Source: UBA2897 sp036733925
GTDB lineage: Bacteria; Bacillota; Negativicutes; Selenomonadales; Selenomonadaceae
Direction: 5' to 3'
Assembly (NCBI GenBank): GCA_036733925.1
Contig: DAIMZO010000010.1
Coordinates: 8,800 to 72,799, forward strand
DNA length: 64,000 nt
Positions 7,696 through 16,531 of the stretch are shown piece by piece. The position numbers and the translations under genes were made by a program. The notes beneath the pieces were generated by a model. That model did not search any database. It worked only from the letters and a program-made list of their open reading frames with translations, and was not told the DNA's origin. Numbering within the stretch: the first letter of the stretch is position 1; the number at the start of each line of letters is the position of its first letter.

Positions 7696-9093
7696 GTGTT
7701 GAAGATCTTCCGCACAAAGAGCATCCAGGAATACATGATGGATGCATCGAAGACACATCTGAAAAAGGAAATGGGGCCGGTCGACGTCATATTCCTCGGC
7801 GTCGGCATCATCGTCGGAACGGGCATTTTCGTGCTGCCGGGCGTCGCCGCCGCGAAATATGCGGGGCCTGCCCTGATGCTTTCCTTCGTGCTCGCGAGCG
7901 TTGCCTGCGGCTTCGTCGCGATGCTTTATTCGGAGCTCGCCTCGACCATGCCGGTCGCCGGCAGTTCCTATGCCTACGCCTACGCGTCCCTCGGCGAGGT
8001 GCTCGCGTGGCTGGTCGGCTGGAACCTCGTGCTCGAGTACACGGTCGGCGCGAGCGCGGTCGCTGGCGGATGGTCTGCCTATGTCATGGGCCTGCTGAAG
8101 TCCGCCGGGTTTGCGATATCCGATGCTTGGACGAAGGTGCCGGCAGATGGCGGCATCATGAATCTGCCGGCCATCCTGATCACGCTGTTCCTGACGGTTC
8201 TGCTGATCCGCGGCGTGCATGAGAGCACGATGGTCAACCGCGTGCTCGTCGCCGTGAAATTGCTGGCCATCTTCATTTTCTTGTTCCTTGCTGCGCCGTC
8301 CGTCGACGTGACGAATTGGGAGCCGTTCATGCCATACGGGTTCTCCGGCGTCTCCGCGGGTGCCGCGGTCATCATCTTCGGCTATCTCGGATTCGACGCA
8401 ATCTCGACGGCGGCCGAGGAGACGAAGAAGCCGGAGCGCGATATGCCAATCGGCATCATCGGGTCGCTGCTGATCTGCACGCTCCTCTACGTTGCGGTGA
8501 CGGCCGTCATGACGGGCAATGTGCCCTATACGGAACTCGACAACGCGGAGCCGGTGGCGTTCACCCTGCGTGAGCTCGGCTACCGCTTTGGTTCCGCTGT
8601 CGTCGGCACGGGTGCTATCGCCGGCCTGACGACGGTTCTGCTGAACATGATGTACGCGCAGACGCGTGCGTTCTTCGCAATGTCGCGCGACGGCCTGATC
8701 CCGCATTCGGTATGCAAGATCAACCCGCGCTTTGCGACGCCGCACCGCATTACGATTATCGTCGGCTTGGCGGTCGCGCTGATTTCCGGCTTCACGCCGA
8801 TCAATGTCGTCGCGGAGATGTGCTCGGTCGGCACGCTGTTTGCGTTCATCATCGCGTCCATCGGCGCGGTGCTCATGCGCAGCAAGTACCCGGATGTCCA
8901 CCGTCCGTTCAAATGCCCGGCCATCAAGGTCATTGGCTTGCTCGCCGTCCTGAGCTGCGGCTATATCATGTACTATCTGTCGTCGGTGACCTGGGAGCGC
9001 TTCTGGATCTGGAGTGCGATTGGCCTGCTGATCTACTTCGTGTACGGCTACCGGCACAGCCGCGAGAATGCGAAAGCGGAAAAAGTGAAATAA
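7696..9093 (+). CDS. APC-superfamily amino-acid permease
   Basis: A 465-residue integral membrane protein with about 12 hydrophobic segments. The first membrane helix carries GVGIIVGTGIFVLPG, the unwound substrate-binding Gly-rich motif of APC (amino acid-polyamine-organocation) transporters. The sequence resembles the cationic amino-acid/YfnA-type permeases (FGYLGFDAISTAAEETKKPERDMP). The substrate cannot be settled from sequence. I chose GTG 7696, seven nt after AGGAG; the next codon is TTG. It is monocistronic: its own promoter upstream and a terminator at 9189-9224. Confidence 0.85.
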   Translation: MLKIFRTKSIQEYMMDASKTHLKKEMGPVDVIFLGVGIIVGTGIFVLPGVAAAKYAGPALMLSFVLASVACGFVAMLYSELASTMPVAGSSYAYAYASLGEVLAWLVGWNLVLEYTVGASAVAGGWSAYVMGLLKSAGFAISDAWTKVPADGGIMNLPAILITLFLTVLLIRGVHESTMVNRVLVAVKLLAIFIFLFLAAPSVDVTNWEPFMPYGFSGVSAGAAVIIFGYLGFDAISTAAEETKKPERDMPIGIIGSLLICTLLYVAVTAVMTGNVPYTELDNAEPVAFTLRELGYRFGSAVVGTGAIAGLTTVLLNMMYAQTRAFFAMSRDGLIPHSVCKINPRFATPHRITIIVGLAVALISGFTPINVVAEMCSVGTLFAFIIASIGAVLMRSKYPDVHRPFKCPAIKVIGLLAVLSCGYIMYYLSSVTWERFWIWSAIGLLIYFVYGYRHSRENAKAEKVK

Positions 9094-9188
9094 ACAGCCA
9101 TATGATATAGTGCTAATATAAAAATAATGAAAGTTTTTTCGTAAGCCTTTCCATAAAAAGAAGTTATATATGCGATAAATAAGGATGT

Positions 9189-9224
9189 GCCGCCTTTCCG
9201 TAACAGGACAGGGCGGCGTTTCTT
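9189..9224 (+). terminator. Terminator after the amino-acid permease
   Basis: GCCGCC (9189-9194) pairs with GGCGGC (9212-9217), with a further short inner pairing, and is followed by GTTTCTTT. The stop codon of the permease is about 95 bp upstream; the intervening AT-rich sequence shows no gene. Confidence 0.65.
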
Positions 9225-9272
9225 TATGCACGCGATTCCGGATGCAAGGCATGACTTTTGTGAAAATCCGTT

Positions 9273-9286
9273 TGTCTAATAGACAG
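9273..9286. promoter_or_regulatory. Dyad TGTCT-AAT-AGACA upstream of nifJ
   Basis: A short dyad (TGTCT, 9273-9277; AGACA, 9281-9285) lies in the gene-free stretch 9225-9378. Its layout is reminiscent of operators of GntR/FadR-type regulators (TTGTCnnnnnGACAA). No regulator is encoded nearby, so the role is only a suggestion. Confidence 0.25.
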
Positions 9287-9378
9287 AATCTTATTGTTGC
9301 ATAAGCGAGACTTATATCAGAAAGTGCCAAAGTTTGTAAATCGGTTTCGTTTTGATGCGATAAGGCTTTTCTATAGTG

Positions 9379-9407
9379 TTTACAAGCATTCTTTCGCGGT
9401 GTATAAT
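9379..9407 (+). promoter_or_regulatory. Sigma-A promoter of nifJ
   Basis: TTTACA (9379-9384), 17-bp spacer, TATAAT (9402-9407): a near-consensus housekeeping promoter. It leaves a leader of roughly 105 nt before the nifJ ATG. The leader holds two short hairpins (around CGCGG/CCGCG at 9420-9450 and CTGCCT/AGGCAG at 9474-9486) that might affect mRNA stability. Confidence 0.8.
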
Positions 9408-9521
9408 GAGAAAGAGCTCGCGGAGCCGCGCTTTCGTTATCCGCGGGGTTCGCATCTAGTTGTGTAAGGATTCCTGCCTCAGGCAGAATAATGTAAAAAC
9501 CAAGAGGGGAGCAATTACCAC

Positions 9522-12500
9522 ATGAGCAAAAAGATGAAAACCATGGACGGCAACACAGCTGCCGCCTACGTCTCCTACGCCTTTACGGATGTGGCTGCGA
9601 TCTATCCGATTACGCCGTCTTCGCCGATGGCGGAACATGTCGATGAGTTCGCGGCGCATGGCCGGAAGAACCTTTTCGGCCAGACGGTCCGTGTCATCGA
9701 GATGGAGTCCGAGGGCGGTGCGGCAGGCGCGGTCCACGGGTCGCTGCAGGCCGGCGCGCTGACGACGACCTACACGGCATCGCAGGGCTTCCTGCTGATG
9801 ATTCCGAACCTCTACAAGGTCGCCGGCGAGCTGCTGCCGGGCGTATTCCACGTTTCGGCGCGCGCGCTCGCGGCTTCGAGCCTGAACATCTTCGGCGATC
9901 ATCAGGACGTCATGGCAGCCCGCCAGACGGGCTGTGCGATGCTCGCTGAGGCGAGCGTGCAGGAGGTCATGGATCTCTCCGCGGTCGCGCATCTTGTCGC
10001 GATCAAGGGCCGCGTGCCGTTCATCAATTTCTTCGATGGTTTCCGCACGTCGCATGAGATCCAGAAGATTGAGACGATCGATTACGAAGACCTCGGCAGG
10101 ATTCTCGACTGGGATGCTGTTAAGGCTTTCCGCCGCCGCGCGCTGAACCCGGATCATCCGGTCATCCGCGGCACGGCGCAGAACCCGGATATCTACTTCC
10201 AGGAGCGCGAGGCCGTCAACCCATATTATGAGGCAATCCCGCAGCTCGTCGAGGACGCGATGGCGGATCTCGCGAAGATTACGGGCCGCGAGCATCACCT
10301 GTTCGATTACTACGGCGCAAAGGAAGCGGACCGCGTGATTATCGCGATGGGTTCCGTCTGCCAGACGGCGCAGGAAGTCGCGGACTACCTCAACGCGAAC
10401 GGCGAGAAGGTCGGCGTGCTGAACGTCCATCTCTATCGTCCGTTCTCCGTCGAGCATTTCCTGAAGCAGCTCCCGACGACGGTCAAGAAGGTGGCGGTGC
10501 TCGACCGCACGAAAGAGCCGGGCGCGCTTGGTGAGCCGCTCTACCTCGATGTGCGCGCAGCGTACTACAGCTCCGACCGCAAGCCGGTCATCGTCGGCGG
10601 CCGCTACGGCCTCGGCGGCAAGGACACGACACCGGATCAGATCTTCGCCGTCTACGAGGAACTCAAGAAGGACGCGCCGAAGGATGGCTTCACGATCGGC
10701 ATCGAGGACAATGTCACGGAGACGAGCCTCACGCCGATCCATGGCGACGTCAACCTGACGCCGGCCGGGACGACGGCTTGCAAGTTCTGGGGCATGGGCT
10801 CCGATGGCACGGTTGGCGCGAACAAGAGCGCGATCAAGATCATCGGCGACAACACGGATATGTACGCGCAGGCTTACTTCGCCTATGACTCGAAGAAGTC
10901 GGGCGGCATCACGATGAGCCATCTGCGTTTCGGTAAGGATCCGATCACGAGCCCGTACCTCATCAATCAGGCAGACTTCATCAGCTGCTCGCAGCAGTCG
11001 TATGTGAACAACTACGACCTGCTCGCCGGCCTCAAGAAGGGCGGCACGTTCCTGCTAAATACGGTCTGGGACGATGCGGAGCTCTCCGAGCATCTGCCGG
11101 CTTCGATGAAACGCTATATCGCGGAGAACGACATCCAGTTCTATACGGTCAACGCCGTGAAAATCGCGGCAGACCTCGGCCTCGGCGGCCGCTTCAACAT
11201 GGTCATGCAGTCCGCGTTCTTCAAGCTCACGAACATCATCCCGATTGATGAGGCTGTGAAGTACCTGAAAGACGCGGTCGTCACGGCGTATGGCCGCAAG
11301 GGCCAGAAGGTCGTCGACATGAACCACGGCGCCATCGACCAGGGCATCAACGCGCTGCACAAGGTCGCAGTTCCGTCTGACTGGAAGGAGGCGCAGGATG
11401 AGGCAAAGGCCAAGAAAGATGTTCCGGCCTTCATCGAGAAGATCCAGGAAGTCATGAACCGTCAGGAAGGCGACAAGCTGACGGTCGGCGACTTCAAGGG
11501 CATGGAAGACGGCACGTTCCCGCTCGGCGGCACGCAGTACGAGAAGCGCGGCACGGCCATCAGGGTTCCGGTCTGGGATGCCGAGAAGTGCATCGCCTGC
11601 AACCAGTGCTCGTTCGTCTGCCCGCACGCGGCAATCCGTCCGGTTCTGACGACCGACGAAGAGCTCGCGAAGGCGCCGGAGGGCTTCCCACATTTCGAGC
11701 CGCGCCAGTACAAGGGCCTGCATTTCACGATTGCAGTGTCGGACTTCGACTGCCTCGGCTGCGGCAACTGCGCGCAGGTCTGCCCAAAGCAGGCGCTCTC
11801 GATGGAGCCGCTTGACGATACGCGCCGCGCAGAGCAGTGTTGGTTCGACTATGGCGTAGACACGGAGAAAGTCACCGCGAAGAAGACCATGATGAAGAAG
11901 ACGACGGTCATCGGCTCGCAGTTCGAGAAGCCGCTGTTCGAGTTCTCCGGCGCCTGCGCCGGCTGCGGCGAGACGCCGTACGCGAAGCTCATCACGCAAC
12001 TGTTCGGTGACCGCATGATGGTCGCGAACGCGACGGGCTGCTCCTCCATCTGGGGCGCTTCGGCTCCGGCTATGCCGTACGTCAAGAACGCGCAGGGCCA
12101 CGGCCCGGCATGGGCAAACTCCTTGTTCGAGGACAATGCGGAGTTCGGCCTCGGCATGATGCTCGGCACCAAGGCTGTCCGCAACCGTCTGCAGGCTGAT
12201 GTCGACGCTGCCGTTGAGGCAGGCAAGGGCTCGGCAGAGCTGCAGGCTGTGCTCAAGGATTGGAGCGAGCATGTCGATGATGGCGAGGGCACGCGCGACC
12301 GCGCGGACAAGCTTACGGCGCTCCTCGAGGCCGAGAAGGGCAGCGACGAGCTCCTGAATAAGATCTACGAGGAGAAGGACTACTTCGTGAAGCGCTCCCA
12401 GTGGATCTTCGGCGGCGACGGCTGGGCTTACGATATCGGCTACGGCGGACTCGACCACGTGCTCGCATCCGGCGAGGACGTCAACGTGTTCGTCTTCGAT

Positions 12501-13046
12501 ACCGAGGTCTATTCGAATACGGGCGGCCAGGCATCGAAGGCAACGCCGGCGGCGGCTATCGCACAGTTCGCGGCATCCGGCAAGAAGACGAAGAAGAAGG
12601 ATCTCGGCCGCATGGCGATGTCCTATGGCTACGTCTACGTCGCGCAGGTCGACATGGGCGCGGATCACAATCAGCTCATGAAGGCCATCACCGAGGCCGA
12701 GGCTTATCATGGCCCGTCCCTGATCATCGGCTACAGCCCGTGCATCAACCACGGCATCCGCAAGGGCATGGGCTGCTCCCAGCTCGAGGGCAAACTCGCG
12801 GTCGAGTGCGGCTATTGGGCGAACTACCGCTACAATCCGCAGCTCGTGGGTACGGATAAGAATCCGTTCAGCCTCGACTCCAAGGAACCGGATTTCTCGA
12901 AATTCCACGACTTCCTCATGGGCGAGACCCGCTACATCAGCCTGTCCCGTTCCTTCCCGGAGGCGGCCGAGGCGCTGTTCGAGAAGACCCAGCACGACGC
13001 TGAGGTTCGCTACAACACCTACAAGAAGCTCGCTGGCAAGGAATAA
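9522..13046 (+). CDS. nifJ: Pyruvate:ferredoxin (flavodoxin) oxidoreductase
   Basis: Oxidatively decarboxylates pyruvate with CoA to acetyl-CoA and CO2, passing electrons to ferredoxin or flavodoxin; a central enzyme of anaerobic carbon metabolism. The 1174-residue single-chain form carries the fused domain order: pyruvate-binding domains I-II (AYPITPSSPMAEHVDE near residue 30), the gamma domain, a 2[4Fe-4S] ferredoxin domain (CIACNQCSFVCP near 690 and CLGCGNCAQVCP near 745) and the TPP domain (CAGCGETPYAK, ATGCSSIWGA, GGDGWAYDIGYGGLDH). Length is typical. It has its own promoter and terminator, so it is transcribed alone, probably strongly. Confidence 0.97.
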   Translation: MSKKMKTMDGNTAAAYVSYAFTDVAAIYPITPSSPMAEHVDEFAAHGRKNLFGQTVRVIEMESEGGAAGAVHGSLQAGALTTTYTASQGFLLMIPNLYKVAGELLPGVFHVSARALAASSLNIFGDHQDVMAARQTGCAMLAEASVQEVMDLSAVAHLVAIKGRVPFINFFDGFRTSHEIQKIETIDYEDLGRILDWDAVKAFRRRALNPDHPVIRGTAQNPDIYFQEREAVNPYYEAIPQLVEDAMADLAKITGREHHLFDYYGAKEADRVIIAMGSVCQTAQEVADYLNANGEKVGVLNVHLYRPFSVEHFLKQLPTTVKKVAVLDRTKEPGALGEPLYLDVRAAYYSSDRKPVIVGGRYGLGGKDTTPDQIFAVYEELKKDAPKDGFTIGIEDNVTETSLTPIHGDVNLTPAGTTACKFWGMGSDGTVGANKSAIKIIGDNTDMYAQAYFAYDSKKSGGITMSHLRFGKDPITSPYLINQADFISCSQQSYVNNYDLLAGLKKGGTFLLNTVWDDAELSEHLPASMKRYIAENDIQFYTVNAVKIAADLGLGGRFNMVMQSAFFKLTNIIPIDEAVKYLKDAVVTAYGRKGQKVVDMNHGAIDQGINALHKVAVPSDWKEAQDEAKAKKDVPAFIEKIQEVMNRQEGDKLTVGDFKGMEDGTFPLGGTQYEKRGTAIRVPVWDAEKCIACNQCSFVCPHAAIRPVLTTDEELAKAPEGFPHFEPRQYKGLHFTIAVSDFDCLGCGNCAQVCPKQALSMEPLDDTRRAEQCWFDYGVDTEKVTAKKTMMKKTTVIGSQFEKPLFEFSGACAGCGETPYAKLITQLFGDRMMVANATGCSSIWGASAPAMPYVKNAQGHGPAWANSLFEDNAEFGLGMMLGTKAVRNRLQADVDAAVEAGKGSAELQAVLKDWSEHVDDGEGTRDRADKLTALLEAEKGSDELLNKIYEEKDYFVKRSQWIFGGDGWAYDIGYGGLDHVLASGEDVNVFVFDTEVYSNTGGQASKATPAAAIAQFAASGKKTKKKDLGRMAMSYGYVYVAQVDMGADHNQLMKAITEAEAYHGPSLIIGYSPCINHGIRKGMGCSQLEGKLAVECGYWANYRYNPQLVGTDKNPFSLDSKEPDFSKFHDFLMGETRYISLSRSFPEAAEALFEKTQHDAEVRYNTYKKLAGKE

Positions 13047-13069
13047 TCACCCGGCGTGAATCGCATAAG

Positions 13070-13117
13070 AGAGCGGGGGCTCTGCAGGCCTAGATCTGCG
13101 GAGCCCCTGCTCTTTTT
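13070..13117 (+). terminator. Terminator after nifJ
   Basis: A long GC-rich stem (AGAGC...GGGGCTC...CTGCAG pairing with CTGCGGAGCCCC...GCTCT) is followed by TTTTT (13113-13117). It is among the strongest intrinsic terminators in the window. Confidence 0.85.
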
Positions 13118-13125
13118 GATTGCAT

Positions 13126-13157
13126 TTGACCTCCTTCCATGATAAACTGGATATAAT
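13126..13157 (+). promoter_or_regulatory. Possible promoter of the dacF-rluB operon
   Basis: TTGACC (13126-13131) and TATAAT (13152-13157) flank a 20-bp spacer, longer than ideal. The TATAAT box is good and the downstream distance to the RBS GAGGAG (13166-13171) is very short, so the transcript leader would be only about 20 nt. Confidence 0.45.
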
Positions 13158-13182
13158 ATGGGTTAGAGGAGTTATTTTCAAG

Positions 13183-14496
13183 TTGAATAGAAAAGATAGA
13201 CGTTATTTTTTCCGCGGATTGAGAGGCGCTGCCTTTGCTGCGGCTTTTGGCGCGTCAATGTTTCTTCCATTGATGCATGGGGAAGATATGGTGCTGGCTG
13301 AGTCTCTGGACGGACAGGGTCCGGAGCGGGTGCAGGAACAGGAAATCGAGGGGAAGCCGGCCTCCGGGGCGGTGTTCGGCTATCACCCGATGGCGCGCCC
13401 GGATATCCCGGGGCTCTACGTGTCGCCGGATGACACGATTCCGGAGCTCTCCGCACGCTCAGCCGTCGTGATGGATGCGGCGACGGGGCGCGTGCTCTAC
13501 GAGCGGGATATGAAGACGCGGCGTTTCCCCGCGAGCACGACGAAGATCATGACGCTGATCATCGCGCTCGAGAACAGCAGCCCGGACGAAATCGTGCATA
13601 TCGGGCCGCACGCCGCCGGTGCGGAGGGCTCGACGCTCTGGCTGCAGGAGGGTGACGCAATCCCGATGGACGAGCTCCTGACGGGCATGATGATGCGTTC
13701 CGGCAACGACGCGACGATTGCCGTGGCGGAGCATATCGCCGGATCGGTCGATGCTTTCGCGAAGATGATGACGGAGAAGGCAAAGGAGATCGGCGCGGAG
13801 GACACCTCGTTCGTGAATTCAAGCGGGCTGCCGGACGAGAACCATTACACGACGGCTTACGACCTCGCGCTGATTGCGAGCTACGGTTACCGCGAGGTGC
13901 CGCACTTCGAGGAGATCGTCTCGACGAAGGAGATTGAGTACCCGTGGGTCAAGGACGAGACGAAGCATCTGCGCAACGAGAATCAGATGCTCTGGCTCTA
14001 CCGCGGAGGAAATGGCGTCAAGACCGGCTATACGGAGGCGGCGGGCCGCTGCCTCGTGTCTGGGGCGAAGCAGAATGGACTGCAGCTTGTCTCGGTAGTC
14101 CTCGATTCGACCTATATGTGGAACGATTCGATTGCTCTGCTCGACTACGGTTTCCAGCATGTCAAGGCGCATACGCTCTGCAAGGCCGGCGACACGGTCG
14201 CGAGCATTCCCGTGCGCAAGGCCAGGGGCGGTTCGGTGCCCGCCGTCGCGGCATCGGATGTGACCGTCCCGCTGCAGGATGGCGAGAAGGGAAAGGACTA
14301 CGAGAAGCATATCGAGACGCCGAAGAACCTGCAGGCGCCGGTCAAGGCCGGCGACGTGGTCGGCAAGCTCGTCCTTACGTATAAAGGAAAGCCATGCTAT
14401 TCGACGGATCTGATCGCGTCCCGTGATGTCGAGGAGAAGTCGTTGTTCCGGACGGTCTGGCAGGCCTTGCAGGATATCGGAAAGGGTTGGCTCTGA
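13183..14496 (+). CDS. D-alanyl-D-alanine carboxypeptidase (S11 family)
   Basis: Low-molecular-weight penicillin-binding protein that trims the terminal D-Ala of peptidoglycan stem peptides outside the membrane. The 437-residue product has a signal sequence (basic RKDRRYFFRGLRG then hydrophobic AAFAAAFGASMFLP) and the three active-site motifs: STTK (PASTTKIM, about residue 117), SGN (MRSGNDAT) and KTG (GVKTGYTEAAGR). A C-terminal PBP5-like beta domain follows, but there is no clear amphipathic anchor. A TTG at 13183, after GAGGAG, is the best start; the open frame back to 13120 runs through the promoter. The paired dac-rluB order mirrors Bacillus dacB...rluB with the spore genes missing. Confidence 0.88.
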   Translation: MNRKDRRYFFRGLRGAAFAAAFGASMFLPLMHGEDMVLAESLDGQGPERVQEQEIEGKPASGAVFGYHPMARPDIPGLYVSPDDTIPELSARSAVVMDAATGRVLYERDMKTRRFPASTTKIMTLIIALENSSPDEIVHIGPHAAGAEGSTLWLQEGDAIPMDELLTGMMMRSGNDATIAVAEHIAGSVDAFAKMMTEKAKEIGAEDTSFVNSSGLPDENHYTTAYDLALIASYGYREVPHFEEIVSTKEIEYPWVKDETKHLRNENQMLWLYRGGNGVKTGYTEAAGRCLVSGAKQNGLQLVSVVLDSTYMWNDSIALLDYGFQHVKAHTLCKAGDTVASIPVRKARGGSVPAVAASDVTVPLQDGEKGKDYEKHIETPKNLQAPVKAGDVVGKLVLTYKGKPCYSTDLIASRDVEEKSLFRTVWQALQDIGKGWL

Positions 14497-15266
14497 TGGA
14501 AGGACGGGCATCTGGCGGGCCGGAGCGCCTGCAGAAAATCCTGAGCCGTGCGGGCATCGCCTCGCGCCGCGGCGCAGAGGCGATGATAAAGGCGGGCCGC
14601 GTGACCGTCGATGGTCAGGTCGTGACCGAGCTCGGCACGAAGGTCGATCCGGCAGAGGTTCGCATCGCGGTGGACGGCAAAGCCATCGGGGGGCCGGAGC
14701 GGCAGGTCTATTTCCTGCTGAACAAGCCGAAGGGATATCTTTCGACGGCACGCGACGACCGCGGCCGGAAGACCGTGCTCGACCTGTTCCCAGAGGTCCG
14801 CGAGCGGATCTATCCGGTCGGACGCCTCGACTACGACACCGAGGGGCTGCTCCTGCTCACGAATGACGGGGCACTCATGAACGGGCTGCTTCACCCGCGC
14901 TATGAGGTCGAGAAAACCTATGTGGCAAAGGTTCGGGGGCCAGTGGATGAAGGCCGCCTCGAACAGATGCGGAAAGGGCTCGAGCTGGAGGATGGCAGGA
15001 CAGCTCCCGCGGAAGTCCGGAAACTCGGGGATGATGGGCATGACACGCACCGCGTCGAGGTCAGAATCCACGAGGGGCGAAACCGGCAGGTGCGCCGGAT
15101 GTTCGCGGCCATCGGCTGCGAGGTGCTGGCGCTGCGGCGCGTGCGCTTTTCTTTCCTCGACCTGCACGGGGTGAAGACGGGGACGCACCGGGCCCTGACG
15201 GGAGAAGAAATCCGGAGACTTTATGAAATAGCTGGAGGTCAGCAGGATGAGCGGACAGGACGGTAA
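14496..15266 (+). CDS. rluB: 23S rRNA pseudouridine synthase RluB/RsuA family
   Basis: Isomerises a uridine in 23S rRNA (RluB acts at the position equivalent to 2605). The 256-residue protein has an N-terminal S4 RNA-binding domain (ERLQKILSRAGIASRRGAE) and the catalytic RsuA-type motif GRLDYDTEGLLLLTNDG, whose first Asp is the nucleophile, plus HEGRNRQVRRMF near the C-terminus. The ATG overlaps the stop of the carboxypeptidase gene by 1 bp, so the TTG at 14487 is unnecessary. RsuA (16S) specificity cannot be excluded by eye; the context favours RluB. Confidence 0.9.
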   Translation: MEGRASGGPERLQKILSRAGIASRRGAEAMIKAGRVTVDGQVVTELGTKVDPAEVRIAVDGKAIGGPERQVYFLLNKPKGYLSTARDDRGRKTVLDLFPEVRERIYPVGRLDYDTEGLLLLTNDGALMNGLLHPRYEVEKTYVAKVRGPVDEGRLEQMRKGLELEDGRTAPAEVRKLGDDGHDTHRVEVRIHEGRNRQVRRMFAAIGCEVLALRRVRFSFLDLHGVKTGTHRALTGEEIRRLYEIAGGQQDERTGR

Positions 15267-16515
15267 ACCGGAGATCACCGTGATCGGCGGCGGCCCGGGC
15301 GGCATGATGGCGGCCATCGCGGCTGCCGAGCAGGGCGGCGCGGTCACGCTTTTCGAGAAGATGAAGCAGCCGGGGCGGAAGATGCGCATCACCGGCAAGG
15401 GCCGCTGCAACATCACGAATGCGGCGGATGTGCCGGAGATTCTGCGGCATATCCCCGGGAACGGGGCATTCCTGAACAGCTCGATGCGCGCGTTCGACAA
15501 CCGCGATGTCATCGGTTTCTTCGAGGAAAACGGCGTGCCGACGAAGGTCGAGCGCGGGCAGCGCGTGTTCCCCGAGAGCGATAAGGCACAGGACTGCGTC
15601 GACGCGATGGTGCAGCGCATGCACGAGCTCGGCGTCACGGTCGTATGCGAGAAGCCGGTGCGCGACATCCTGACCGAATCCGGCCATGCAGCCGGCGTGC
15701 GCTGCGAGGATGGCAGTATCCATAGGGCAGATGCCGTAATCCTCGCGGTGGGCGGTGCGTCCTATCCCGGCACGGGATCGACGGGTGACGGTTTCCGCAT
15801 GGCGAAGGCACTCGGGCATACGGTGGAGAAAATCCTGCCTTCGCTCGTGCCGCTCGTCACGGAGGAGACCTGGGTCAAAGATGTCCAGGGCCTTTCCCTG
15901 CGCAATGTCCGCGCGGAGCTGGTGGTCGACGGGGAGAAGCGGATTGCGGCACCGGGCAGCGAGATGCTCTTCACGCATTTCGGCGTGTCGGGCCCGATCG
16001 TGCTTTCGATGAGCCGTGAGGCCGCGCGCCTGCTCGATGAAGGGCATTTCGTCGAACTTGAGATTGATCTGAAGCCGGGCCTGACGCCGGAGAAGCTCGA
16101 CGCGCGGATCCAGCGCGATTTCGAGAAATACCAGCGCAAGCAGCTCGGCAATGCGCTTGTCGACCTGCTGCCGCACAAGCTGATCCCGGTCGTGCTCGAC
16201 AGCGCCTACCTGCAGCCGGAGACCCCGGTGAACCAGGTGACGGCAGAGGAACGGCACCGCCTCGGCGATACGCTGAAGCATCTGTGCCTGACGATCACCG
16301 GGACGCGGCCGATTGCCGAGGCCATCGTGACGGCGGGCGGCGTTTCCGTAAAGGAAATCAATCCGAAGACCATGGAATCAAAGATTGTGCCGGGGCTCTA
16401 TTTCGCCGGGGAAGTCACCGATGTCGACGGCTTCACGGGCGGATACAATCTGCAGGCGTCGTTCTCGATGGGGCACGCCGCCGGGCAGTGGAGCGTCTGG
16501 CAGAGCGGCGAATAA
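15247..16515 (+). CDS. HI0933/BaiN-like FAD-dependent flavoprotein
   Basis: A 422-residue NAD(P)/FAD-dependent oxidoreductase of the HI0933/YhiN family. Visible are the dinucleotide-binding GGGPGGMMAAIAAAEQG at the N-terminus, GRKMRITGKGRCNITNA, a second GGASYPGTGSTGDGFRMA, and the C-terminal FAGEVTDVDGFTGGYNLQ that contacts FAD. Family members include BaiN, but most have no assigned substrate, so I give no symbol. It overlaps rluB by 20 bp with GGAGG upstream of the ATG and is followed closely by aroA, so it belongs to the same transcript. Confidence 0.88.
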   Translation: MSGQDGKPEITVIGGGPGGMMAAIAAAEQGGAVTLFEKMKQPGRKMRITGKGRCNITNAADVPEILRHIPGNGAFLNSSMRAFDNRDVIGFFEENGVPTKVERGQRVFPESDKAQDCVDAMVQRMHELGVTVVCEKPVRDILTESGHAAGVRCEDGSIHRADAVILAVGGASYPGTGSTGDGFRMAKALGHTVEKILPSLVPLVTEETWVKDVQGLSLRNVRAELVVDGEKRIAAPGSEMLFTHFGVSGPIVLSMSREAARLLDEGHFVELEIDLKPGLTPEKLDARIQRDFEKYQRKQLGNALVDLLPHKLIPVVLDSAYLQPETPVNQVTAEERHRLGDTLKHLCLTITGTRPIAEAIVTAGGVSVKEINPKTMESKIVPGLYFAGEVTDVDGFTGGYNLQASFSMGHAAGQWSVWQSGE

Positions 16516-16531
16516 CGAGGAGGAAATGCGT

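Noticed and set aside
7639..9330. 563-codon minus-strand ORF
   Set aside because: Overlaps the permease, its terminator and promoter; RDH-rich shadow composition.
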